Source: CAYMAX01 sp964388595 (GTDB lineage Bacteria; Bacteroidota; Bacteroidia; Bacteroidales; UBA932). Taken from it: a stretch of 46,893 bases of DNA. Of this stretch, positions 15,127 to 24,805 are shown piece by piece. Numbering within the stretch: the stretch's first letter is position 1; each line of letters opens with the position of its first letter. The notes under the pieces are model-generated. The model was not told where the DNA came from. It was given only the letters and a program-made list of their open reading frames with translations, and ran no database searches. The stretch covers positions 1 to 46,893 of the forward strand of contig CAYMAX010000003.1 of the NCBI GenBank assembly GCA_964388595.1. The letters run 5' to 3'. Position numbers and translations under genes: made by a program.

Positions 15127-16394
15127 CAATCAACAGAAGGAATTTTCTAAAGACTACGGGAGCTTTAGTGGCACTTACCGTCATACCTCGCAAAGTGCTT
15201 GGCGGTAAGGGATTTGTAGCCCCGAGCGATCAGCTTACAAAGGGTATCATCGGAGTGGGAGGTATGGGACGCGGACATTACGACTACGGAGGGACACGTC
15301 TGACTGCCATCTGCGATGTTGACAAAAATCACCTCGAAGATGGACTCAAAGCGGCACCGGAGAAAATCAAAGGTTATACTGACTTTATGGACCTTATCCA
15401 CGACCCCAATGTCGATATCGTACATATAGCCACTCCTCCTCATTGGCATGGTATCATGTCTGTCGAAGCTGCGAGAGCAGGCAAGGATATCTGGTGCGAA
15501 AAACCCATGACACGTACTATCGGAGAGGGTAAAAAAGTCAAAGAAGCCATTGCCCGCTACAACAGAGTGTTCAGACTCAACACATGGTTTCGTTTCTCAG
15601 ATACTTTTTATGGTCTTGGCACCACTGTTCATCCTCTGAAAAAACTTGTCGACAGCGGCATGCTCGGCTGGCCATTGACTGTCACCATCTCCAAGCATAC
15701 GGGATTTGACTGGAAATTTTATTGGGTAGGTAAAGAACATCTTGACACGCAGGTCGTTCCCAAAGAGTTGGATTATGATATGTGGCTCGGCCCAGCACCT
15801 TACAAGCCATACAATATCCACCGTACTCATCAGACTTTCCGCGGATATTGGGATTATGACGGCGGAGGATTGTGCGACATGGGACAGCATTATATGGACC
15901 CTGTGCAATATCTTCTCGGCAAAGACAATGAAAGTCCCATCCTGGTCGAGATAGATGCTCCCCAACAACATTATGATGCTGTGGGCACCTGGCGCAGTAT
16001 TACGTACACCTATGCAGATGGTTGCAAAATAGTACTCTGGGGCGGTGATTTCGGCACCCCCGGCACCCCATACATAGCAGGACCGAAAGGAAATGTTTAC
16101 AACAATTTTGTCTGCGATATCCCCGATTGGCAATATAAACTCGCTCAGTATCCCGAACCGTTGCCGCAAAATACCGATTTCATGGATTGTATTCACAATC
16201 GTCACAAATTTGCCCTCAATGAGCAAAACGGGTTCCGCAGCTGTACCCTGGTCAACATCGGGGCAGTGGCTCTTCAACTGGGTCGAACACTTCATTTCGA
16301 TTCCGAGCGTCTCCAATTTATCAATGACGATGCAGCAAATCGTCTTATCGACCAGCCAATGAGGTCCCCATGGGATTACTTTATGACATTTTAA
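15123..16394 (+). CDS. Tat-exported Gfo/Idh/MocA oxidoreductase
   Basis: This 423-residue NAD(P)-dependent sugar oxidoreductase has a twin-arginine signal (NRRNFLKTTGALVALTVIP), so it is exported folded with its cofactor. The Rossmann motif is GIIGVGGMGRGHYDYGG, the ICDVDKNHLE cofactor loop follows, and the catalytic lysine is in EKPMTRTIGEG. The C-terminal substrate domain contains GGGLCDMGQHYMDPVQYLLG, as in the Bacteroidota members often placed next to DUF1080 genes. In Bacteroides, such enzymes have been reported to oxidise sugars at C3 before lyase or hydrolase cleavage of the glycosidic bond. The next gene encodes two DUF1080 domains, which fits that pathway. The sugar oxidised here is unknown. 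Confidence 0.9.
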   Translation: MTINRRNFLKTTGALVALTVIPRKVLGGKGFVAPSDQLTKGIIGVGGMGRGHYDYGGTRLTAICDVDKNHLEDGLKAAPEKIKGYTDFMDLIHDPNVDIVHIATPPHWHGIMSVEAARAGKDIWCEKPMTRTIGEGKKVKEAIARYNRVFRLNTWFRFSDTFYGLGTTVHPLKKLVDSGMLGWPLTVTISKHTGFDWKFYWVGKEHLDTQVVPKELDYDMWLGPAPYKPYNIHRTHQTFRGYWDYDGGGLCDMGQHYMDPVQYLLGKDNESPILVEIDAPQQHYDAVGTWRSITYTYADGCKIVLWGGDFGTPGTPYIAGPKGNVYNNFVCDIPDWQYKLAQYPEPLPQNTDFMDCIHNRHKFALNEQNGFRSCTLVNIGAVALQLGRTLHFDSERLQFINDDAANRLIDQPMRSPWDYFMTF

Positions 16395-16413
16395 TTAATC
16401 ATCGATTTTAGTT

Positions 16414-19400
16414 ATGAAACATCTTCATAAAACATTGTCCTATATCACTCTTGCAGCGGTTTTGCTTTTTGCTGCGACCCCTGTGTGGTCTCAAAATGCC
16501 AACCGAACTGCCGACACCAAAATAGTCGATGCTCTCAATCAACTTCCTGCCACTGATAATGCACTTTATGTTCGCCTGATGGACGATATAGTCTCCACTG
16601 GAAGCAACGGACTTGATTTGTTGGTAGAAATGTTGAACAAAAAAGGTGCAAGTGCCATCAAAGTCCAATATGCCATCAGTGGTCTTGCCTCCTATGCAAG
16701 TGCCCAGGGATTTGACACGACTTCCAGAAGAGCGATAATCAATACGTTTGAAAAGGAATTGCAAAGGCTTACAGCCGTAGATAACCCCGACCTCGACCTT
16801 ATCGAATTTTATCGCAGACAACTTAATGTGCTCGGAGTGCAGAGAGCCGTCAAGGTATCGCCAGTCACCATAGATGAAAAGACTGCCCGTAAAAATCTTA
16901 CCAAGGCTACATCAGCTGCCAAAAAAGACCCATCCGAACTCAATATTGCCCTTCGGTGTGCTGCTCTCGACCAACTTATAGATGCAGCAGGCCCGGTAGG
17001 TGCTGAGAAAGTCATTCTCAAAGCCATCGCTGACCCATGTCGAGAATATCGTTTTGCCGCTTTCAATGCCCTTTCTCGGAGAGACCCTTCGGTACTTTAT
17101 GACAATATCACCGCTCTTTTCCCCAAACTTAATGATGATGCCTGCAAGGACTTGATTTATTGGCTCGGAGAGCAAAAAGACTCTCACAATGCCTCTGCAT
17201 TGATGCCATTTCTGAGTAGTGATGATTTTGAGAAAGTGAAGGAATCTGCGTGGGCTCTTACCAAGATGAGGAGTGTTGAGGCTCTGAAGTGCATAGAAGG
17301 TTTTCTTACTTCTTCCGATATCAGATACATCTCGCTCGCAGAGGAATGTTTGAAAAGCTCTTATGGAGATATTTCTTCTGACATTGCCATGGAATATGAC
17401 CGGGCAGAGACAGAAGGTAAGGTGGCCATTATCAGACTTCTATCCATCAGGCGCGCTGTCGCACAGCAGGATATCATCTTTGCAGGTCTCGAATTGCCGG
17501 ACAATGATATCCGCTTTGCCTGCTATGCAGCATTGTGCAATGTGGTCACTTATCAAGACTTCGAGAGACTTTGCAACATTCTTGAGACTTGTGACATAGC
17601 CTTTGCAGAGTCTGTAAGGCAGGCCATTATGAGTTCTATCTCAGGTTTGTCAGTGCAGGAGCAGAATACCATCCTCATAGCTCGTAAAGAAAAATTGGAG
17701 GGAATGGACCAGAATCGTTACTGGCCGATGATTATCAAGACTTCAGATGCAGATGCTCTCTATGACATCGTGCTTCATTTTAAAAATCATCCCAATCCCA
17801 CCTCTCCCTCTACAGGAGCTATTAATCTGTATACCACAGCCTTCGATGCCTATCTGAAGATGTGCAACAATACCTCTATCCCCGGAGCCCAGAGGCTTCT
17901 CATGCTTAGAAAAGCTATGGATGTGGCACCGGGAGATAACGAGAGAAATGATGTGCTTAAGTCTGTCTCACGCACCGGTACATTTCTCGGTATTCTTTAT
18001 GCAGGAAGTTTCATCGAACAACCCTCTCTTCAGCAGTCGGCTGCACAGGCTGTTCGTCTCCTCGCTTTGGATAATCCTTCTTATCATAGTGCTGCTGTCA
18101 CAGCCCTTCTCAAGAGATTTTGCGAAGTTGTTACCGGCCCAGATGCTCAATATGAGATAACTTCAGTGGAGAAACATTTGGAAGGGCTTCCTTCAGACAC
18201 CGGATTTGTGTCAATGTTTGACGGGCAGACTCTTTCACAGTGGAAAGGACTTGTGGAAAACCCCTTTGTCAGAGCCAAAATGAAGCCCAAAGCACTCGCC
18301 AAAGCACAGCTGGAAGCAGACAAAAGAATGAATGACAATTGGAAAGTGGAGGACGGATGTATTGTCTATGAAGGGAAAGGCTTTGATAATCTTTGTTCTC
18401 AGAAGTTGTATGGCGACTTCGAAATGTATATTGACTGGTTGCTTTTCCCTGAGGGGCCGGAAGCAGATGCAGGTATCTATCTTCGCGGCACTCCCCAAGT
18501 CCAGATTTGGGACACTGCACGAGTGGATGTGGGGGCTCAGGTAGGTTCAGGTGGCCTTTACAATAATGTCAAAAATCAGAGTAAGCCCATCTGCGTGGCA
18601 GATAATCGACTTGGACAGTGGAACAGCTTCTACATCAAGATGATAGGGGAGCGTGTCACAGTATATCTCAACGGCGTTTTGGTAGTTGACAATGTGGTAC
18701 TTGAAAACTATTGGGACAGGTCATATCCCATTTTCCCTATAGAGCAAATAGAATTGCAGGCCCACGGCAGTAAAGTGGCATATCGCAATCTTTATATCAG
18801 AGAACTTCCCCGTGTTGAGCCGATAGCCCTTTCAGAGCAGGAGGCCAAAGAGGGATTTGAACTACTTTTTGACGGCACCACCCTCAATAAATGGCAGGGC
18901 AATAAAATTGATTATACCACATCAGATGGTACTATCGAAGTCCTTCCTACCGGCCAGGGGTTCGGCAACCTTTACACCAACGAAGAGTACAGCGATTTTG
19001 TCTATAGATTTGAATTTAAACTCACTCCCGGTGCCAACAACGGCGTAGGTATCAGAACTCCTCTCGAAGGGGATGCAGCATACGTGGGCATGGAGATACA
19101 GATATTGGACCACTATGACCCAATTTATCAGCCATGGCTTAGAGATTATCAATATCACGGCTCTGTCTATGGCATTATTCCTGCCCAGGATAGAGATGCT
19201 TTCCATCCTGTGGGAGAGTGGAATGAAGAGGAGATTTATGCTAAGGGAGATTACATCAAAGTGACACTCAACGGCAAAGTTATTACTGAAGGCAATATAA
19301 GAGAGGCTACCGTCAATGGCAATTATGACCATAATGAACATCCGGGGCTTTTCAATAAATCGGGTTACATCGCTTTTCTCGGACACGGCTCGCCCCTTTG

Positions 19401-19431
19401 GATTAGGAATGTCAGGATTAAGAGGCTGTAA
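16414..19431 (+). CDS. HEAT-repeat protein with two DUF1080 (3-keto-disaccharide hydrolase-like) domains
   Basis: This 1005-residue secreted protein begins with a signal peptide (cleavage after PVWS). Residues about 30-580 are helical and look like HEAT/ARM repeats (for example VKESAWALTKMRSVEALKCI). Two DUF1080 concanavalin-like domains follow: one at about 597-790 starting FVSMFDGQTLSQWKG, and one at about 814-1005 starting GFELLFDGTTLNKWQG. DUF1080 proteins are linked to hydrolysis or elimination of 3-keto-glycosides. The adjacent exported oxidoreductase is the expected partner that would make the 3-keto sugar. The two copies differ in detail (YLRGTPQVQIWD against GIRTPLEGDAAYVGMEIQILD), so they may recognise different substrates. 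It is 7 bases upstream of the GH2 gene. Confidence 0.87.
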   Translation: MKHLHKTLSYITLAAVLLFAATPVWSQNANRTADTKIVDALNQLPATDNALYVRLMDDIVSTGSNGLDLLVEMLNKKGASAIKVQYAISGLASYASAQGFDTTSRRAIINTFEKELQRLTAVDNPDLDLIEFYRRQLNVLGVQRAVKVSPVTIDEKTARKNLTKATSAAKKDPSELNIALRCAALDQLIDAAGPVGAEKVILKAIADPCREYRFAAFNALSRRDPSVLYDNITALFPKLNDDACKDLIYWLGEQKDSHNASALMPFLSSDDFEKVKESAWALTKMRSVEALKCIEGFLTSSDIRYISLAEECLKSSYGDISSDIAMEYDRAETEGKVAIIRLLSIRRAVAQQDIIFAGLELPDNDIRFACYAALCNVVTYQDFERLCNILETCDIAFAESVRQAIMSSISGLSVQEQNTILIARKEKLEGMDQNRYWPMIIKTSDADALYDIVLHFKNHPNPTSPSTGAINLYTTAFDAYLKMCNNTSIPGAQRLLMLRKAMDVAPGDNERNDVLKSVSRTGTFLGILYAGSFIEQPSLQQSAAQAVRLLALDNPSYHSAAVTALLKRFCEVVTGPDAQYEITSVEKHLEGLPSDTGFVSMFDGQTLSQWKGLVENPFVRAKMKPKALAKAQLEADKRMNDNWKVEDGCIVYEGKGFDNLCSQKLYGDFEMYIDWLLFPEGPEADAGIYLRGTPQVQIWDTARVDVGAQVGSGGLYNNVKNQSKPICVADNRLGQWNSFYIKMIGERVTVYLNGVLVVDNVVLENYWDRSYPIFPIEQIELQAHGSKVAYRNLYIRELPRVEPIALSEQEAKEGFELLFDGTTLNKWQGNKIDYTTSDGTIEVLPTGQGFGNLYTNEEYSDFVYRFEFKLTPGANNGVGIRTPLEGDAAYVGMEIQILDHYDPIYQPWLRDYQYHGSVYGIIPAQDRDAFHPVGEWNEEEIYAKGDYIKVTLNGKVITEGNIREATVNGNYDHNEHPGLFNKSGYIAFLGHGSPLWIRNVRIKRL

Positions 19432-19437
19432 TCTGTT

Positions 19438-22014
19438 ATGAGGAGGATTCTCGTTTTCTGGATATTATGCGCATTGTCACTGCAAATGAGCGGTCAGGAG
19501 TTGTGGTCGGGGCTCAAAGAGCCTCAAAAAGTACTCCCCAAGAGCAATGCGCCTATACAGAAAACGGTACGTGTCCCATTTCGCGAGATTCCCACCCGTT
19601 GGGAAAAGGGGGACTCTCAAGTCAATCTATCCTCTGAAAGTCTTTTTCAAGAGTTTATCCTCTCTAACGGATGGTTGTTGGTAGATACCAATAATGTCCT
19701 CTCACTCGAGCAAAAAGTATTCAATGCAGTGGTACCGGGGACTGTCCTTACCACTCTTGTGTCCCAAGGGGTATTTCCCGATCCATATTTTGGTCTCAAC
19801 AATCTTCAAATTCCTGAAGAACTCAACAAGCACGACTGGTGGTATAGAATAGCTTTTGACCTCCCCGAAGAGGTCAACACCGCCTCTGTGGAGGGAGAGA
19901 GGTACTATCTTCTCTTCAATGGTATCAATTATAGGGCGGAAGTGTACCTCAATGACAAGATGATAGGCACCATCGATGGTGCTTTCTCCAGAGGAGTGTT
20001 TGATGTCACAGATGTATTGATATCTGATGGCAAGCCTTTCAAGTACCCTCACAATAAATTAGCAGTCAAGATAATACCGCCTTTTCATCCAGGTATTCCT
20101 CACGAACAGTCCATGTCTGAAGGTCAGGGACTCAATGGAGGTTGTATGAGTCTTGACGGGCCTACATTCATCGCCTCTATGGGATGGGATTGGATACCCG
20201 GAATACGAGACAGAAACATAGGCATCTGGCAGGATGTGCGTCTGATAAGAGGTGGGGCAGTGCGTTTGGGAGACCCTGCGATAATTACCGACCTGCCGCT
20301 TCCTGACACTACCAAGGCTTTCGTTACAGTCAGAGTGCCTGTGTCCAATCTCTCTTCATCGTCTGTACAGGGGAACATAACTCTCTCCATAGCACCTTCC
20401 CATCAAGAGTCTGCAAAGGATGTTTTGACCTTATCCTGCGATTATTCTCTGGCGCCCAACGAACAACAAATTATCATTTTTGACCCCGCACATTATTCAC
20501 AATTACAGATGGACCATCCTTCGCTTTGGTGGCCAAATGGTTATGGCGAACCATATCTGTATGGTGCCGAGATATGTGCCAATATCTCCGATTTATCTCT
20601 CTCCGACAAGAAAATTTTCAATTTCGGCATTAGGGAATTGTCTTACGAACTTATGGCGACCACTCTTTCAGGAGAGGTCGTCCGCCTGGAGTACGATCCT
20701 ACTGACAGATATTCACAAAACAAGGAATCTGCCGACCCATTGTTTGATAACGAGAATCGTACATTATACAATCCTGACAGAGGAATTTACATCCCCTCTC
20801 TGACCTCTGATGATATGTCCGGAGTGACTCTTCTCCCCCAAGATGATCCTGTCGGGGAAAATCTGGTTATCAAGGTCAATGGAGTGAGGATATTCTGTCG
20901 CGGTGGTAATTGGGGGATGGATGATGCCATAAAACGAGTTTCCAGAGAGAGACTCGAACCATATTTTAAATTGCAGCAGCAGGCCCATTTCAATATCATC
21001 CGCAACTGGACAGGAGAATCTACAGAAGAGATATTTTATACCCTTTGTGACGAATATGGCATGTTGGTATGGAACGATTTCTGGATAACGGGCGATGATA
21101 CTGTGGGTCCTTTGGATTCGTTGCTATTCATGAACAATGCCCGTGAGACGGTGTTGCGTTTCAGAAATCATCCAAGCATAGCCATCTGGTGCCCACGCAA
21201 CGAAGCTTTTGCCCCCAAAGAGCTTGAAAAGCCTCTTGCACGATTGATATCGGAGAATGATGTTACCCGTCATTATCACGGACAGTCGAGATTTTTAAAT
21301 ATGGGGACCAGCGGACCCTGGAATTATTTTGAAGACCCCTCTTATTATTTTGTTGAGCGTGCATACGGATTTAATACCGAAATGGGTTCCTTTGCCATTC
21401 CCACAGCTTCCACTATTCGTAAATTTATAGCCCCCGAGGATCTTTGGCCCATCAATGATGTCTGGGCCTATCATGACCTGCACCACACTTCACAAAATTT
21501 CAAAGGATTTATGGAAGCGGTCTACCGAGACGGAGAGGCGCACTCTATGGAAGAATTTTCCGAAAAAGCTCAGAGAGTGTGCTATGATGCGTGGAGGGCG
21601 ATGATAGAGAGTTGGAATGCGAAAATGTGGGACAACACGACAGGTCTTATTCTGTGGATGAGTCATCCGGCGTGGCCGAGTATGATTTGGCAGACATATA
21701 CCTACGACTACCAGACCCCCGGTTCATATATGGGAGCTGCCAAAGCTTGTGAACCTGTGCATATTCAACTCAATATTCCAAACAATGAAGTAGCAGTGAT
21801 TAATACCACTCTCCATTCTTTCCAAAACATGAAGATTACTGCCACCGGATATAACGGGAAAGGGAAGAAAATCTTCACGAGAAAGGGCAAGATAAATCTC
21901 CCTGAGAACAATATTTCCAAATGTTTTGTTTTAGAAAAAGCTTTACGAGCCTCCAAGATAGTATTGGAACTTCGAGATGATAAAGGCAATATAGTATCCA
22001 TAAACGAATATTAA
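19438..22014 (+). CDS. GH2 exo-beta-mannosidase/glucosaminidase-like glycosidase
   Basis: This 858-residue secreted glycoside hydrolase family 2 enzyme has a signal peptide ending near MSGQ. It has the sugar-binding jelly-roll domain (LFNGINYRAEVYLNDKMIG), an immunoglobulin-like domain and a TIM barrel. The acid/base is Glu589 in IWCPRNEA and the nucleophile is Glu648 in GFNTEMGS. The barrel segment FCRGGNWGMDDA, together with the overall layout, resembles the mannosylglycoprotein endo-beta-mannosidase and exo-beta-glucosaminidase branch rather than beta-galactosidases. Both of those activities act on N-glycan or amino-sugar structures. It lies between the DUF1080 protein and a GH29 fucosidase, which suggests glycoprotein glycans as substrate. 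Exact specificity is not certain. Confidence 0.88.
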   Translation: MRRILVFWILCALSLQMSGQELWSGLKEPQKVLPKSNAPIQKTVRVPFREIPTRWEKGDSQVNLSSESLFQEFILSNGWLLVDTNNVLSLEQKVFNAVVPGTVLTTLVSQGVFPDPYFGLNNLQIPEELNKHDWWYRIAFDLPEEVNTASVEGERYYLLFNGINYRAEVYLNDKMIGTIDGAFSRGVFDVTDVLISDGKPFKYPHNKLAVKIIPPFHPGIPHEQSMSEGQGLNGGCMSLDGPTFIASMGWDWIPGIRDRNIGIWQDVRLIRGGAVRLGDPAIITDLPLPDTTKAFVTVRVPVSNLSSSSVQGNITLSIAPSHQESAKDVLTLSCDYSLAPNEQQIIIFDPAHYSQLQMDHPSLWWPNGYGEPYLYGAEICANISDLSLSDKKIFNFGIRELSYELMATTLSGEVVRLEYDPTDRYSQNKESADPLFDNENRTLYNPDRGIYIPSLTSDDMSGVTLLPQDDPVGENLVIKVNGVRIFCRGGNWGMDDAIKRVSRERLEPYFKLQQQAHFNIIRNWTGESTEEIFYTLCDEYGMLVWNDFWITGDDTVGPLDSLLFMNNARETVLRFRNHPSIAIWCPRNEAFAPKELEKPLARLISENDVTRHYHGQSRFLNMGTSGPWNYFEDPSYYFVERAYGFNTEMGSFAIPTASTIRKFIAPEDLWPINDVWAYHDLHHTSQNFKGFMEAVYRDGEAHSMEEFSEKAQRVCYDAWRAMIESWNAKMWDNTTGLILWMSHPAWPSMIWQTYTYDYQTPGSYMGAAKACEPVHIQLNIPNNEVAVINTTLHSFQNMKITATGYNGKGKKIFTRKGKINLPENNISKCFVLEKALRASKIVLELRDDKGNIVSINEY

Positions 22015-22015
22015 T

Positions 22016-23428
22016 ATGAAAAGAAACCTAATCTTGCTCTCTCTGCTGATGACTGCTTGCAGCAATATGAAAGACCCACTTCCCTATGGACCTGTACCAA
22101 GCGATAAACAGGTAGAATGGCAGCAACTCGAATATTATATGTTCGTTCATTTCGGACCCAACACCTTTACCGATGTGGAGTGGGGCAATGGCAAGGAAGA
22201 TCCGAAGGTGTTTTATCCTACCGACTTGGACTGCAGCCAGTGGGCCAAGATAGCCAGAGAGGCAGGGATGAAAGGGATTATCATTACAGCCAAACATCAC
22301 GACGGCTTTTGCCTGTGGCCAAGCAAATACAGTACTCACACCGTGCGTGAAAGTCTGTGGAAAGATGGCAAGGGAGATGTGTTGAGAGAGCTTTCAGATG
22401 CCTGTCGCGAGGAGGGGCTTAAATTCGGAGTTTATATCTCTCCATGGGACCAGAATCATCCTTCTTATGGTTCACCCGATTATAACCAGACTTTTTCCAA
22501 TACCCTCACTGAGGTTCTTTCTTCCTACGGAGATGTTTTCGAGCAGTGGTTTGACGGAGCGGGAGGAGAAGACCCCAAACTCATGCAGCAGCATTATGAC
22601 TGGCCGCTTTATAATGGTACTGTTCACAAATTACAACCCAATGCCGTGATATTCAGCGATGTGGGGCCTGGGTGCAGATGGATGGGCAACGAGAGAGGTG
22701 TTGCAGGAGAGACCAACTGGTCGCTTTTGGACATAGAGGGATTTGAACCGGGCATAGGGGCTCCCCCTTCAGATACACTCAACAGGGGTAACAAATATGG
22801 TCACAAATGGGTCCCCGCAGAAGTGGATGTATCCATAAGACCGGGTTGGTTTTACAGTGCTTCTTCAGACAGCCAAGTCAAAACTGTCGAGAAATTGATG
22901 GAGATATACTTTACCTCTGTCGGAAGAAATGCCAATCTTCTGCTTAATGTCCCTCCCGATCGCAGAGGGCGTATTCATCCGCTCGATTCAGCAAGACTGA
23001 TGGAATTCAGGGCTGTCAGAGAGAGAACTTTCGAAGTCGATTATGCCCGTACTGCCCGTATAGATGCTTCCTCTTCAAGAGGCTTCCGCCCACGCTTTAG
23101 TCCATCCAACCTCAATGATGGCAAATACGACACATTTTGGACCACCAATGATGATGTCTCCTCTGCTTCCATTATTTTGGATTTGAAAGAGAGAAGAGAT
23201 GTGAAGATGGTGGTTCTTCAGGAATATATACCTCTGGGACAGAGAGTAGAACGATTCTCCATAGAAATTCGCACAGACGACAACTCTCCGTGGCATGAGG
23301 TCTTCAATGGTACTACCATCGGATATAAAAGGATAGCCCTCTTCCCTGAACAAGAGGCTGAACAGATAAAAGTAAACATCATCAACTCACTTGCCTGCCC
23401 CATTATCAGCACTATTAACGTATATTAA
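22016..23428 (+). CDS. GH29 alpha-L-fucosidase, lipoprotein
   Basis: This 470-residue retaining fucosidase has a short lipoprotein signal (LMTACS). GH29 features are YYMFVHFGPNTFTDVEWGNG, KHHDGFCLWPSKYS and the nucleophile Asp180 in EQWFDGAGGE. The layout resembles GH29 subfamily B, whose members often act on alpha-1,3/1,4 fucose. The C-terminal about 120 residues (RPRFSPSNLNDGKYDTFWTT onward) look like an F5/8-type C (CBM32-like) carbohydrate-binding domain. It starts 1 base after the GH2 stop and ends 12 bases before the M28 peptidase, so it is clearly co-transcribed. It would remove fucose from host-type glycans. Confidence 0.92.
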   Translation: MKRNLILLSLLMTACSNMKDPLPYGPVPSDKQVEWQQLEYYMFVHFGPNTFTDVEWGNGKEDPKVFYPTDLDCSQWAKIAREAGMKGIIITAKHHDGFCLWPSKYSTHTVRESLWKDGKGDVLRELSDACREEGLKFGVYISPWDQNHPSYGSPDYNQTFSNTLTEVLSSYGDVFEQWFDGAGGEDPKLMQQHYDWPLYNGTVHKLQPNAVIFSDVGPGCRWMGNERGVAGETNWSLLDIEGFEPGIGAPPSDTLNRGNKYGHKWVPAEVDVSIRPGWFYSASSDSQVKTVEKLMEIYFTSVGRNANLLLNVPPDRRGRIHPLDSARLMEFRAVRERTFEVDYARTARIDASSSRGFRPRFSPSNLNDGKYDTFWTTNDDVSSASIILDLKERRDVKMVVLQEYIPLGQRVERFSIEIRTDDNSPWHEVFNGTTIGYKRIALFPEQEAEQIKVNIINSLACPIISTINVY

Positions 23429-23440
23429 CATCCAATACTT

Positions 23441-24805
23441 ATGAAATATTTCCTGTCATTTCTTACTGCCCTTCTCCTGTTATCTTCCTGCAAAGAGACC
23501 ATTACCAATCACGAAATGGTAACTCGTATCTGTGATGAAATCACCAATAGTGAAGATATTATTACCAATTTACAAACCATTACTACCAATTATCCTGCTC
23601 GTCTTTCGGGCAGTGCAAACAATGCTGGTGCAGTACAATTCGTACAGAGTACTTTGGATGGTTATCATCCCGATTCCTTGTGGCTCCAAGATGTTGAAAT
23701 CGTATATTGGACCCCCGGTCGCACAGAAGTTTATCTCAATCTTCCACAGAACGGAAAGCAATATCTGGAATGTGTTCCTTTGGGAACTTCAGCAGGGACC
23801 AAAGGGAAAGCTGTCACCGGCGACATTGTGGAAATTCTTACCCAGGAAGATCTTGACAAAGTCAATTTGAAAGGTAAAATCGCCTTTTTCAATATGAAAA
23901 TGGATGACTCGGTCAATACCTATGGAGTGGCCGGCTGGCAAAGAATTCATGGTCCTTCGGAAGCTTCCCGAAGAGGGGCAAAAGCAGCAATAGTCCGTTC
24001 TATCACCACTCTGCTCGACAACAATCCACATACCGGAGTGACACGATTTGACGAAGGGGTAAAACCTATCCCTGCAGTAGCTATCTCCACCATAGCTGCA
24101 GAAAATGTCTCTTCAGTCATCAAGAATAAAAAAGGCTGGAAGCTCTCTGTAAAAAGCACTTCTGCAACCTATCCCGATACCATCGGACGCAACGTAGTGG
24201 CACAGTTGACTGGAAGTAAAAATCCTGAAAATATAATATTGGTCTCTGCCCATATCGACAGCTGGTTCAATAGTCAGGGGGCACAAGACAATGCAGTCGA
24301 TTGCTGTTATGCCATGGAGTTGATAAGAGTATTTAAAAAACTGAATATTCAGCCCAACAACACTATCAGGATACTCACTTATCAAGACGAAGAGATGTAT
24401 CTTAGAGGTATGCACGCCTATTCTGACAGCGCAGTGGCTCACGGAGAGAGACATATTTTTGATTTGGAGCTTGATGCAGGAGCAGGAGGGCCAAAAGCAT
24501 TTCTGCTGTTTGCGCCCAAGGAGAAGGTTGATTCGATATCTCGCTATGTGATGCCTGCACTTTTTCATGTTGGAGTCAAGAAACTTATAGCGAGAGATTA
24601 TGAGTCGGAGTGGCCCATTGTCAAGACAGGAGCTTACTTCTCACTTTACAGACCTCAGGGAGAGCATTACTTCGACATCCACCACTCAGCCAATGACAAT
24701 ATCGACACGATAGATTTCAAGCAAGTCAAGCAGAGTGCCTGTGCCGTAGTTAGTTATATCTATATGCTCGACCGCTATTATGGTCTTGAATCGTCCTTGA
24801 AATAG
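23441..24805 (+). CDS. M28 family zinc peptidase with PA domain, lipoprotein
   Basis: This 454-residue exported aminopeptidase or carboxypeptidase-like enzyme has a lipobox LSSC at residue 17. A PA (protease-associated) domain lies at about 90-230. The co-catalytic zinc ligands of M28 are all visible: His in SAHIDSW, Asp in GAQDNAVD, the catalytic and ligand Glu pair in YQDEEMYL, Asp in LELDAGAGG and His in DIHHSANDN. It is the last gene of the plus-strand run. Its 3' end overlaps the convergent DUF6599-like gene by 28 bases, with no room for a separate terminator. The role is probably peptide trimming from glycoprotein substrates. Confidence 0.92.
   Translation: MKYFLSFLTALLLLSSCKETITNHEMVTRICDEITNSEDIITNLQTITTNYPARLSGSANNAGAVQFVQSTLDGYHPDSLWLQDVEIVYWTPGRTEVYLNLPQNGKQYLECVPLGTSAGTKGKAVTGDIVEILTQEDLDKVNLKGKIAFFNMKMDDSVNTYGVAGWQRIHGPSEASRRGAKAAIVRSITTLLDNNPHTGVTRFDEGVKPIPAVAISTIAAENVSSVIKNKKGWKLSVKSTSATYPDTIGRNVVAQLTGSKNPENIILVSAHIDSWFNSQGAQDNAVDCCYAMELIRVFKKLNIQPNNTIRILTYQDEEMYLRGMHAYSDSAVAHGERHIFDLELDAGAGGPKAFLLFAPKEKVDSISRYVMPALFHVGVKKLIARDYESEWPIVKTGAYFSLYRPQGEHYFDIHHSANDNIDTIDFKQVKQSACAVVSYIYMLDRYYGLESSLK

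Noticed and set aside
9090..24805. Insertion sequence, phage or plasmid genes
   Set aside because: No transposase, integrase, phage structural or conjugation gene is recognisable anywhere in the window, and no terminal repeats flank the catabolic run.
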